From: Lachnospiraceae bacterium UBA938 | GTDB taxonomy: Bacteria > Bacillota > Clostridia > Lachnospirales > Lachnospiraceae | Direction of reading: 5' to 3' | Length of the DNA: 17,731 nucleotides | Assembly: GCA_002293475.1 (NCBI GenBank) | Contig: DBDG01000052.1 | Location: forward strand, 1 to 17,731 | Part shown: one piece after another, positions 8,140 through 15,367 of the stretch | Layout: every line of letters begins with the position of its first letter | How positions within the stretch are numbered: the first letter of the stretch is position 1 | The notes under the pieces: generated by a model | Databases searched by the model: none | What the model was told of the DNA's origin: nothing | What the model saw: the letters and a program-made list of their open reading frames with translations, nothing else | Program-made: the position numbers and the translations under genes

Positions 8140-8808
8140 ATGGGTTTTCAGATTGCTATCGACGGACCGGCGGGAGCCGGTAAAAGCACAATTGCCAGAG
8201 CCGTCGCGGACATTATGAACTTTATATATGTTGATACCGGAGCCATGTACCGGGCAATGGCCTTGTTCTTCTTACGAAACGGGATCGCGCCGGAAGAAAC
8301 AGCGCGTATAGAAGAAAAATGCCGGGAAGCGGATATCACCATCCGTCATGAGAACGGCGAGCAGGTGGTAATGTTGAACGGCGAGCCGGTGAATCAGTAC
8401 CTGCGGACCGAAGAAGTGGGCAATATGGCTTCTGTCAGCAGCGCCAATCCCCGGGTGCGGGAAAGGCTGCTAGGGTTGCAGCAACAGCTGGCCACAGACC
8501 ATGCGGTGGTGATGGACGGCAGAGATATCGGTACCTGTGTCCTGCCTGATGCCCAGGTAAAGATATTCCTGACCGCCGACAGTTCAGTAAGGGCGGCCCG
8601 CCGCTTTAAGGAACTAACTGAGAAGGGCATCCCCTGCGACCTGGCAGTCATTGAAAAGGATATTATCCGCCGTGACCATCAGGACAGCACCAGGCAACAT
8701 TCGCCGCTGCGGCAGGCGGAAGACGCCGTAGTGGTTGACACATCGCAGATGGATATCAGCCAGGTGACCAAGGCGATCGTAAAAGTATGTAAGGCCAAAT
8801 ATATTTAG
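8140..8808 (+). CDS. cmk: Cytidylate kinase ((d)CMP kinase)
   Basis: Phosphorylates CMP and dCMP with ATP in pyrimidine nucleotide synthesis. The 222-residue protein has the P-loop GPAGAGKST at residues 9-17, DTGAMYRA in the CMP-binding region, the DGRDIGT motif near residue 127, and an arginine-rich lid region (RRDHQDSTR). Length agrees with bacterial Cmk (about 220-230). ATG 8140 is chosen because the protein then begins MGFQIAIDGPAG, the usual position of the P-loop. The frame is open further upstream into the flavoprotein gene, but that extension is not Cmk-like. The gene starts 34 bp after the flavoprotein stop. A GGGG at 8129-8132 is the likely Shine-Dalgarno. A small GC hairpin (8112-8126) lies just upstream. 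Confidence 0.95.
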   Translation: MGFQIAIDGPAGAGKSTIARAVADIMNFIYVDTGAMYRAMALFFLRNGIAPEETARIEEKCREADITIRHENGEQVVMLNGEPVNQYLRTEEVGNMASVSSANPRVRERLLGLQQQLATDHAVVMDGRDIGTCVLPDAQVKIFLTADSSVRAARRFKELTEKGIPCDLAVIEKDIIRRDHQDSTRQHSPLRQAEDAVVVDTSQMDISQVTKAIVKVCKAKYI

Positions 8809-8910
8809 ATAATCATACTTATAAAAAGTAGGATGTGTAATAATAAAATTGTTTAATAATTATAACGGCCAGCCAAAAACTGTCAGGAAATTCCCAAGAG
8901 GTATTATGTT

Positions 8911-9765
8911 ATGGAGACAATAACCGCTAAAAGCGCCGGCTTTTGTTTCGGCGTTAAACGGGCAATCGATGCGGTCTACGATCAGATTGCCGCTTCCCAA
9001 GGTGAGCCGATCTATACCTACGGCCCCATTATCCATAACGAAGCAGTCGTCAAGGATCTTGCGGATAAAGGCGTATGCGTAATTACCGATGTAGAGCAGC
9101 TGAAAGCGCTTGAGACCGGCACCGTTATTATCCGCTCGCACGGAGTAGCCAAAAACATACACCGGATCATTGCTGAGAAACAGCTTAACTGCGTGGATGC
9201 CACCTGCCCGTTTGTCAAGCGTATTCACAATATCGTGGAAAAAGAAAGCAAGGCCGGAAAACAGATTATCATCATCGGCAATCAAGGACATCCGGAAGTG
9301 GAGGGCATCACCGGGTGGACCGAAGGGCCGGTGTACGTGGCAGAATCCGAGGCAGATGCGCTAAGATTATCCGCTGATAAGGACGTTTCCTGTTGTATTG
9401 TTTCACAAACGACATTTAACTACAACAAATTTAAAGATTTAGTTGAAATTCTAAAGAAAAAAGGTTACAATAGTAATGTTGTCAACACAATATGTAATGC
9501 AACAGAGGAGAGACAGATAGAGGCAGGCCGCATTGCGACTGAAGTGGATGTTATGATCGTAATAGGTGGCAAGCATAGTTCCAATACTCGCAAGCTCTAT
9601 GAGATTTGCCGGAAAGAGTGTGCTTCCACGTATTTTATACAGACCTTAGAAGATCTGCAATTGGATTTACCCCAGACTACTGCTCTGATCGGTATTACCG
9701 CAGGGGCTTCAACCCCAAAGAATATAATTGAGGAGGTTCAAAATTATGTCAGAGTTAACTTTTGA
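8911..9765 (+). CDS. ispH: 4-hydroxy-3-methylbut-2-enyl diphosphate reductase (IspH/LytB)
   Basis: Last step of the MEP isoprenoid pathway: reduces HMBPP to IPP and DMAPP using an Fe-S cluster. The three cluster cysteines are present: Cys12 (GFCFGVKRA), Cys99 (DATCPFV) and Cys195 (TICNATEERQ). The substrate-site histidines His42 and His77 (RSHGVA) and the glutamate in GHPEVEG (Glu129) are also present, as are TTFN and the GGKHSSNT motif. The 284 residues match stand-alone IspH. An AGAGG at 8897-8901 precedes ATG 8911. A 102-bp AT-rich gap separates it from cmk. The 3' end overlaps rpsA by 20 bp in another frame; in many Clostridia the two are one fused protein. The stop is TTT-TGA, where a +1 slip would join the two frames (see finding). 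Confidence 0.95.
   Translation: METITAKSAGFCFGVKRAIDAVYDQIAASQGEPIYTYGPIIHNEAVVKDLADKGVCVITDVEQLKALETGTVIIRSHGVAKNIHRIIAEKQLNCVDATCPFVKRIHNIVEKESKAGKQIIIIGNQGHPEVEGITGWTEGPVYVAESEADALRLSADKDVSCCIVSQTTFNYNKFKDLVEILKKKGYNSNVVNTICNATEERQIEAGRIATEVDVMIVIGGKHSSNTRKLYEICRKECASTYFIQTLEDLQLDLPQTTALIGITAGASTPKNIIEEVQNYVRVNF
9731..9736 (+). promoter_or_regulatory. Ribosome binding site for rpsA, inside ispH
   Basis: A consensus AGGAGG 9 nt before ATG 9746 argues that S1 is translated from its own start. It rules out the in-frame upstream ATG at 9728, which lies before this site and has no comparable signal. Confidence 0.85.
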
Positions 9766-11053
9766 ACAAATGCTTGAAGGATCATTGAAAACGATACATA
9801 CGGGGGAGGTCATCGAGGGTACTGTAATCGACGTTAAGCCAGAAGAGATTATTCTAAATATTGGCTATAAATCAGACGGTATATTAACTAAGAACGAATA
9901 CACCAACGAACCGAATGTAAATCTGGTTCAGGTCATCAAGCCGGGAGACACCATGGAAGTAAAGGTCCTTAAGGTAAATGACGGTGAAGGCCAGGTGCTT
10001 CTTACTTACAAACGTCTGGCGGCTGACAGGGGCAATAAGAGGATCGAAGAAGCTTACAACAATAAGGAAATCCTTACCGCTACGGTGGCACAGGTGCTTG
10101 AGGGAGGGCTCAGCGTAATTATTGATGAAGTTAAGATCTTTATCCCGGCCAGCTTGGTATCCGATACTTATGAAAAGAACCTGGCTAAATACGCTGGTAT
10201 GGAAATCCAGTTCGTAATCAGTGAATACAATCCTAAGCGACGCAGGTATATCGGTGACCGCCGGCAGCTTCTGAATGCCGAACGTGCCGAGCTCCAGAAA
10301 AAGCTGTTCGAGACGATCCAGATCGGCGATGTGGTCGAAGGTATCGTGAAAAACATCACTGATTTCGGCGCGTTCATTGACATCGGCGGTGCCGACGGCT
10401 TATTGCATATTTCGGAAATGTCATGGGGAAGGGTTGAAAATCCCCGCAAAGTGTTTAAAGTAGGCGAAACCGTCACATCATTTATAAAAGATATTAACGG
10501 CAGCAAGATTGCTTTAAGCCTTAAGTTTGATGATGCCAATCCATGGAAGGACGCGAAAGACACTTATGCAGTAGGCATGGAAGTAACCGGACGGGTTGCC
10601 CGGATGACCGATTTCGGTGCCTTTATTGAACTCGAACCGGGCGTAGATGCCTTGCTGCATGTATCGCAAATAGCCAAGGAGCATATCGAGAAGCCCTCAG
10701 ACGTTCTGAAAGTAGGCGAGATCGTCACTGCTAAAGTGGTTGATTTTAACGAAGCAGACAAGAGAATCAGCCTGAGCATCAAAGCCTTGCTGGCTCAGGA
10801 TGCCGATCCTGATGAAGAGACCAGTGCCGCAGCAGAAATCATAACGGAAGATACGGTCGAAACTGCCAAAGCACCTAGTGATGAAGCGGAAGAAGCCGCC
10901 CCGGCTGAAGCGGTTAGTGACGAAGCGGAAGAAGTCGCTGTAGAAGATTCAGAAGCCGGTACAGATGATGCCGTTACGCCAGCACCCGAAGAAAGCGTTT
11001 TGGATGCTTCCGACGAGGTTTCTCCGGCAACTGAGAACAGCGAAGAAGAATAG
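9746..11053 (+). CDS. rpsA: 30S ribosomal protein S1-type protein with four S1 domains and acidic tail
   Basis: RNA-binding protein of the small subunit that helps mRNA loading. The 435 residues contain four S1 (OB-fold) repeats: about 14-90, 102-178 (divergent), 191-262 and 279-352. The last two carry the classic ITDFGAFIDIGGADGLLHISE and MTDFGAFIELEPGVDALLHVSQ cores. Gram-negative S1 has six repeats; four is common in Firmicutes. The last 80 or so residues form a low-complexity Ala/Glu/Asp tail with a 13-residue duplication (SDEAEE...). Start ATG 9746 follows AGGAGG. It overlaps ispH by 20 bp, so coupling is likely. No clear intrinsic terminator follows; the gap to cheR is AT-rich and repetitive. 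Confidence 0.92.
   Translation: MSELTFEQMLEGSLKTIHTGEVIEGTVIDVKPEEIILNIGYKSDGILTKNEYTNEPNVNLVQVIKPGDTMEVKVLKVNDGEGQVLLTYKRLAADRGNKRIEEAYNNKEILTATVAQVLEGGLSVIIDEVKIFIPASLVSDTYEKNLAKYAGMEIQFVISEYNPKRRRYIGDRRQLLNAERAELQKKLFETIQIGDVVEGIVKNITDFGAFIDIGGADGLLHISEMSWGRVENPRKVFKVGETVTSFIKDINGSKIALSLKFDDANPWKDAKDTYAVGMEVTGRVARMTDFGAFIELEPGVDALLHVSQIAKEHIEKPSDVLKVGEIVTAKVVDFNEADKRISLSIKALLAQDADPDEETSAAAEIITEDTVETAKAPSDEAEEAAPAEAVSDEAEEVAVEDSEAGTDDAVTPAPEESVLDASDEVSPATENSEEE
10876..10938 (+). repeat. 39-bp-period duplication in the rpsA acidic tail
   Basis: Two 24-bp copies (10876-10899 and 10915-10938) differ at two bases and are 39 bp (13 codons) apart. They encode SDEAEEA and SDEAEEV with their flanks. 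This indicates recent tandem duplication in the tail of S1. Confidence 0.75.
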
Positions 11054-11068
11054 GAAGGCTATCGGCAA

Positions 11069-11090
11069 TACCAATAGGTAATCATTGGTA
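11069..11090. repeat. Inverted repeat after rpsA
   Basis: TACCAAT (11069-11075) and ATTGGTA (11084-11090) are perfect 7-bp inverted arms around an 8-base loop. There is no T-run after it, so terminator function is doubtful. Confidence 0.55.
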
Positions 11091-11122
11091 ATAATAATTG
11101 GTAATAATATTCGGCAATAATA
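11084..11122. repeat. Three 13-bp AT-rich tandem units in the rpsA-cheR gap
   Basis: Units are ATTGGTAATAATA (11084-11096), an identical copy (11097-11109) and TTCGGCAATAATA (11110-11122, three mismatches). The 164-bp gap 11054-11217 also holds the inverted repeat above and a weak GGGCC/GGCCC pairing (11154-11158 with 11184-11188). I see no recognised riboswitch. Confidence 0.75.
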
Positions 11123-11217
11123 AAACAGATAAATAATAGGGGAAAGTACCATCGGGCCCGGAATCATGTTCTTTTGATGACGCGGCCCAATATTTTAAAT
11201 AAGGGCGGGTATAAATC

Positions 11218-11994
11218 GTGATATATGATTATGAATATTTTAAGAAGGCAGTTTATGATCTGACACAGATTAATTTGAATGCTTACAAAGAAAAGCAGAT
11301 GAAGAGAAGGATTGATACGCTGATTGCGAAGCATGGTATCCAGGGTTACAATAACTATGTATCGGAGCTGCGTAACAATAAGTCGGTGTTTGAAGAGTTT
11401 GTTAATTATCTGACGATTAATGTGTCGGAATTTTACCGTAATCCCGGGCAGTGGGAAATCTTAGACAAAGAAGTATTCCCCTTCCTGATCGGGAAATACG
11501 GTAAGAGCTTAAAGATATGGAGTGCGGCCTGTTCTACCGGTGATGAGCCTTATTCACTGGTTATGGCTTTAAGCAAACATCTGCCGTTAAGCCAGATTCG
11601 TATCTACGCGACTGATATTGACAAGCAGGTATTGGAAAAGGCTAGGTTAGGGCTGTATGGCGAAAAAAGCATTGCTGAAGTGCCGGATGAATTTAAGAAG
11701 CGGTTTTTTACGAAGGTGGGGCCTTCTTACCAGATATCGGAAGAAATCAAGAAGCAGGTGGAATTTAAAGAGCATAATTTGTTAAAGGACGTATATCCTC
11801 GCGGCTGTCATCTGATTGTTTGCCGTAATGTGCTGATATATTTTACGGAAGAGGCTAAGTTTGAGATCTTCGGGAGATTTTATCAGTCGCTGATGCCGGG
11901 GGGGATTTTGTTTATTGGTAGTACGGAGCAGATTATTAATCATACGGAGATTGGGTATAAAAGGGATAATTCGTTTTTCTATTCGCGGCCGTGA
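11218..11994 (+). CDS. cheR: CheR-type chemotaxis protein methyltransferase
   Basis: Transfers methyl groups from S-adenosylmethionine to glutamates of chemoreceptors or similar coiled coils. The 258 residues give a helical CheR N-domain (about 1-75, ending NVSEFYRNPGQWEIL), then a Rossmann SAM domain with IWSAACSTGDEPYSL (about 100-115), the acidic ATDID motif (near 137) and LIVCRNVLIYF (near 200). Length is normal for the family. It starts at GTG 11218, the first codon of a good CheR N-terminus, with GGGCGGG-like purines about 10-15 bp upstream. No MCP, CheB, CheD or CheA gene is nearby, so it may act with receptors elsewhere or have another methylation role. The stop TGA is followed by an in-frame 74-codon open stretch. 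Codon use is more AT-rich than in its neighbours. Confidence 0.9.
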   Translation: MIYDYEYFKKAVYDLTQINLNAYKEKQMKRRIDTLIAKHGIQGYNNYVSELRNNKSVFEEFVNYLTINVSEFYRNPGQWEILDKEVFPFLIGKYGKSLKIWSAACSTGDEPYSLVMALSKHLPLSQIRIYATDIDKQVLEKARLGLYGEKSIAEVPDEFKKRFFTKVGPSYQISEEIKKQVEFKEHNLLKDVYPRGCHLIVCRNVLIYFTEEAKFEIFGRFYQSLMPGGILFIGSTEQIINHTEIGYKRDNSFFYSRP

Positions 11995-12036
11995 GCGGTC
12001 ATCGTTGTTGCCGTTAGCGGTCATCGTCATATTGCC
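11991..12036. repeat. Direct repeat spanning the cheR stop codon
   Basis: The 12-mer AGCGGTCATCGT occurs at 11994-12005 and 12016-12027. Each copy lies in a longer similar unit (11991-12012 and 12013-12036) ending TTGCC. The first copy begins on the last base of the cheR stop codon. Confidence 0.7.
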
Positions 12037-12169
12037 CAAGCCGCAACGGCTCCGGTTCCGGCTCCCGAAAACAAATCACATGGGATAGATATTGCGACGG
12101 ATTTTATGACTGGTCTCTTAGCACATGGAAAAGCTACGTTATGGGCTAACAGACGATATTTAAATATGC

Positions 12170-12700
12170 CTAGAACCTGTCTGATAATATACAGCGCATC
12201 GTATGTGATACACTGGTGAAATCTTTATGATTATAAAAACGCTGCTCGTCTATGGATTCGGATAGGACTGACAGTTCGATGTAATCCAGATGTCGCGTTT
12301 TGGCCCAATTCTTTGCTGCTTCCATCAGCGTGGAGCCGATGCCGCGGTTTCTATGGGTGGCGGTGGTGATGAGGTCAACTATTTCGGCATAGTTATGTGT
12401 CACAATAGAAGCGTATGGCGGCGTGTTCATTGTTCTGATATGAATCAGTCCTAGAACCAGTTCGTTTTTGATGGCGATGATGATATCCGAGCCGCTGTTG
12501 GTGATTGTGTGAAGGGGATATTTACCGCTTTCATTTGCTGTTTGATAATATTTTGGCTGTAGGCTTGCGTTATGGGTGTAAAACTCGTTATAGAGCTGGC
12601 ATATCGAATCGATGTCGTTTAGCGTAGCGAGTCTGACTTCCCAATCATGTTTCTTGTCAGGTGCAGTATATATGTTAGTTTCATTTAAGGTCATATCCAT
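12170..12700 (-). CDS. GNAT family N-acetyltransferase
   Basis: A 176-residue acetyl-CoA-dependent acetyltransferase of unknown substrate. The GNAT fold is visible: an N-terminal beta1-alpha1 region (VRLATLNDIDSICQLYNEFY), the central strand with IVTHNYAEIVDLITTATHRNRGIGSTLMEAAKNWA, which contains the acetyl-CoA pyrophosphate-binding motif RNRGIG, and a C-terminal YIELSVLSESIDEQRFYNHKDF typical of motif B. It lies 18 bp downstream of the YprB-like gene on the same strand and probably shares its transcript. ATG 12700 is used; ATG at 12694 is an alternative two codons in. The upstream Shine-Dalgarno is weak (GAGTTGAG), consistent with coupling. It is convergent with cheR. Confidence 0.85.
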   Translation of the reverse strand: MDMTLNETNIYTAPDKKHDWEVRLATLNDIDSICQLYNEFYTHNASLQPKYYQTANESGKYPLHTITNSGSDIIIAIKNELVLGLIHIRTMNTPPYASIVTHNYAEIVDLITTATHRNRGIGSTLMEAAKNWAKTRHLDYIELSVLSESIDEQRFYNHKDFTSVSHTMRCILSDRF

Positions 12701-12718
12701 TATTAACTCAACTCGCTT

Positions 12719-13879
12719 TCATATTTGGTTTGTTTCTTCTTTTTTTATGATTCCATGGGCAGGTTGCTGCTTTAGCGCCTTCTGTCTACGCAGGTTGTCC
12801 AGCACATGGCTGGCATATTCACCGAAGAACGGCCGGTTCTTCTTCAGTTTATCCGTTACCTCGAAGAACATTTCCTTGCTGTCATATTCCCGTTTGAAAA
12901 ACGGCTCGGCGATAACATCCCACTGGGGCAGATATATGCCGGCTTTGCGGGAGTAACAGGTCGCTGCCGTGGCCTGCTGCCGGTATTCCTTATCGACATA
13001 AGCGGCAATTGATTTATGCAAGGCACAGTCTTCGGCCGGCAGATAATAATAATCCTTATAATTGGCATAGAAGAACTTCATCTCTTCCTCGTAGAGGGGA
13101 ACGGCCAGATAGCCTTCCTCTTTTTCGCCCTTGAAGTAACAATGGTTCTGATGAAAAAATAAAGATGTCGGCAGGGCAGAAGGCAAAAGCAGTTTCATGT
13201 AAAGCATATTCTGCCCTTTGCCGGTGCTGCTGCTGTAATAATTCGCTTGTACTTTTTGGGCTTTCAGCTTGCCGTTGAACAGGTCATAATAAGCTAAGAT
13301 CGGGAGGATCTGCATCATCCCCTTCAGGTCGTCGGCATTATGGAGCAGAAGCAGATAGCGTTCTTCCGTCGAGGGAGAGGATACATAGTCATGATAAACG
13401 GAAATCAGATCTTCACCGTTATAAATATCAAGCCTTGTTAGGCCTAAAAACTTCTCGACTGTTTTTTGCTTGCAGTTGGCCAGACCCAGCAGTTCCCGGA
13501 AAGGCGCGACCCGGCGGTAGATATCAATGCCTTCAAATGTATCGAAGCGGTAGGAGAAACCGTATTGCCGGCATTTCTGCGTCATATAGGGGAGGTCAAA
13601 GTTATTGCCGTTAAAATGAATCAGATGCGTGAAGCCGGCCGCAAACTGGAAAAAGGCATTCAGGATTTCTTTTTCTTCCGCATAGGCACTGGCCAGCCAT
13701 TGGATCAGATGCCACTTCTTGTTCTCCCAATAGACGCAGCCGATCAGGTATAAGTAGGAGCTTTGCGCTGAAAAGCCGGTGGTCTCGATATCTAGGAACA
13801 GTATTTTATCCAAGGGGGCGATTTTTTCCAGAGGATAATCCACATATAATTCATCTTTTATTTCGGTTTCTGTATGCAT
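12719..13879 (-). CDS. YprB-type 3'-5' exonuclease / RNase H-like domain protein
   Basis: A 386-residue protein whose N-terminal half is a DnaQ-like (DEDD) exonuclease fold. It shows ExoI LFLDIETTGF (Asp30, Glu32), ExoII HFNGNNFDLPY (Asp95) and ExoIII HNADDLKGM (His180, Asp184). This matches the RNase_H_2/YprB family, often found alone in Firmicutes; its in vivo substrate is not established. The C-terminal half (about 200-386) has no motif I recognise. ATG 13879 is chosen because AGGAGA lies 7 or so nt upstream; the frame is open a further 14 codons to 13921, but without a ribosome site. It is divergent from rnfC, sharing a 159-bp promoter region, and leads a two-gene minus-strand unit with the GNAT gene. 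Confidence 0.88.
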   Translation of the reverse strand: MHTETEIKDELYVDYPLEKIAPLDKILFLDIETTGFSAQSSYLYLIGCVYWENKKWHLIQWLASAYAEEKEILNAFFQFAAGFTHLIHFNGNNFDLPYMTQKCRQYGFSYRFDTFEGIDIYRRVAPFRELLGLANCKQKTVEKFLGLTRLDIYNGEDLISVYHDYVSSPSTEERYLLLLHNADDLKGMMQILPILAYYDLFNGKLKAQKVQANYYSSSTGKGQNMLYMKLLLPSALPTSLFFHQNHCYFKGEKEEGYLAVPLYEEEMKFFYANYKDYYYLPAEDCALHKSIAAYVDKEYRQQATAATCYSRKAGIYLPQWDVIAEPFFKREYDSKEMFFEVTDKLKKNRPFFGEYASHVLDNLRRQKALKQQPAHGIIKKEETNQI

Positions 13880-13934
13880 ATTATTTCTCCTATGGCAAAA
13901 TGTTTCATAATAGGCGAACATTACTTATAAACTG

Positions 13935-13963
13935 ATTACAGGCTTATTGTATCACATTTCCAA
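13935..13963 (-). promoter_or_regulatory. Predicted promoter of the yprB-like gene
   Basis: On the minus strand TTGGAA (13963-13958) and TGTAAT (13940-13935) are 17 bp apart. An alternative is an extended -10, TGATACAAT (13954-13946), whose -35 position would fall inside the adjacent dyad at 13964-13981. I cannot choose between them by sequence alone. Confidence 0.45.
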
Positions 13964-13981
13964 AAAATACTGTAGTATTTT
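13964..13981. promoter_or_regulatory. 18-bp dyad, candidate operator between yprB and rnfC
   Basis: AAAATACTGTAGTATTTT is two 8-bp arms, AAAATACT and AGTATTTT, exactly inverted around a central GT. It sits in the shared intergenic region, touching the predicted minus-strand promoter and about 58 bp before the rnfC start. Symmetry and position fit a dimeric repressor site. The binding family is not identified. Confidence 0.5.
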
Positions 13982-14038
13982 CGACAAAAAGATAGTATAT
14001 TTAAGTAGGATAAAATTATACGGAAAGAAGGACAAGCA

Positions 14039-15367
14039 ATGTTAAAGAAATCCTTTATGGGAGGGATTCATCCTTACGACGGCAAGGACTTAACCAAGGA
14101 TATACCCATTAAGGCCGTGCTGCCGAAAGGGGAGCTGGTTTATCCGCTGGTGCAGCATATCGGCGCTCCGGCCGTGGCGGTGGTTAGTGTCGGCGACAAA
14201 GTCCTAGCCGGACAGAAGATAGCCGACGCGGGCGGCTTTGTCTCAGCGCCTGTGCATGCGACGGTGTCGGGAAAGATAAAAGCCATTGAGCCCCGCCGGA
14301 CGGTGACCGGTGACCTAGTCATGAGCATTGTTGTGGAGAATGATAATTACTATGAAGAAATAGAGGCGGCGCCGATAAAACCATGGGAGCAGATGACAGC
14401 GGCTCAGATCCTGGAAAGGATCCGCGATGCCGGGATAGTCGGAATGGGAGGCGCCGGTTTTCCGACCTTTATTAAGATGTCCCCACGGGAGCCCGACAAG
14501 ATTGATTATGTCATAGCAAACTGTGCGGAATGTGAGCCGTATCTGACCTCCGATTACCGTCGGATGCTGGAAGAGCCGGAAAACCTGATTGGCGGCCTGA
14601 AGGTCCTGCTGAGCCTTTTCGTTAATGCTAGGGGGATATTGGCTGTAGAGGATAATAAGCCGGCCTGCATTGAGCTGTTAAGAGAGCTTACCAAGGAAGA
14701 GCCGCGGATCATCGTCAAGGAACTGAAGACAAAGTACCCTCAGGGAGCGGAACGGCAGCTTATCTATGCGACCACCGGGAGATTGGTGAATTCATCGATG
14801 CTGCCAGCTGATGTGGGGTGTATTGTCAGCAATGTCGACACCATCATTACAGTGAACCGGGCAGTGACCAGAGGAAAGGCCATGATGTACCGGGTGGTGA
14901 CCGTGACCGGTGATGCTATCGCTTCTCCCGGCAATTTTCTAGTCCGGATCGGGACAAACTATCGGCAGCTGATCGATGAGGCCGGCGGGTTTAAAAAGGA
15001 GCCGGCGAAGATTATTTCCGGCGGCCCGATGATGGGTTTTGCCCTGTTTGACACCGATGTCCCGACGACCAAGACCACATCCGCGCTACTTGCCTTCAGC
15101 CGGGACGAGGTGTCTGAAGGCGGACCGGATGCTTGCATCAACTGTGGCAAATGTGTGGAGACCTGCCCCGGCCGGGTGCTTCCCAGGAAGCTGGCGGACT
15201 ATGCCGAGCAGGAAAATGAGCAGGCTTTTCTTCAGTATAACGGGATGGAATGTTGCGAATGTGGCTGCTGTAGTTATGTCTGCCCAGCTAGGCGGCACCT
15301 GACGCAGTCGATCAAGTCCATGCGGCGGTTAATGTTAGAAAGACGCAAGAAGGGAGAAACCAAATGA
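14039..15367 (+). CDS. rnfC: Rnf electron transport complex subunit RnfC
   Basis: The NADH-side peripheral subunit of the Rnf ferredoxin:NAD+ oxidoreductase, an ion-pumping membrane complex. The 442 residues contain a barrel-sandwich segment near 50-85 (GDKVLAGQKI...APVHATVSGKI), a glycine-rich NADH/FMN-binding loop GMGGAGFPTF at 135-144, and two [4Fe-4S] motifs, CINCGKCVETCP (Cys366, 369, 372, 376) and CCECGCCSYVCP (Cys405/408/411/415). Length fits clostridial RnfC. Start ATG 14039 follows AAGAAGGA (14025-14032). It is the first gene of the rnfCDGE cluster, and its 3' end overlaps rnfD by 4 bp (ATGA). Confidence 0.95.
   Translation: MLKKSFMGGIHPYDGKDLTKDIPIKAVLPKGELVYPLVQHIGAPAVAVVSVGDKVLAGQKIADAGGFVSAPVHATVSGKIKAIEPRRTVTGDLVMSIVVENDNYYEEIEAAPIKPWEQMTAAQILERIRDAGIVGMGGAGFPTFIKMSPREPDKIDYVIANCAECEPYLTSDYRRMLEEPENLIGGLKVLLSLFVNARGILAVEDNKPACIELLRELTKEEPRIIVKELKTKYPQGAERQLIYATTGRLVNSSMLPADVGCIVSNVDTIITVNRAVTRGKAMMYRVVTVTGDAIASPGNFLVRIGTNYRQLIDEAGGFKKEPAKIISGGPMMGFALFDTDVPTTKTTSALLAFSRDEVSEGGPDACINCGKCVETCPGRVLPRKLADYAEQENEQAFLQYNGMECCECGCCSYVCPARRHLTQSIKSMRRLMLERRKKGETK

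Noticed and set aside
11151..11190. GGGCC/GGCCC pairing upstream of cheR as a cyclic-di-GMP or other riboswitch
   Set aside because: The stem is 5 bp with a weak inner helix and lacks conserved riboswitch motifs that I know.
12037..12167. Hairpins in the cheR-GNAT gap as a bidirectional terminator
   Set aside because: AGCCG-CAA-CGGCT and CCGG-TT-CCGG can pair, and ATATTTAAATAT is a 12-bp palindrome, but no T-run follows any of them on either strand.
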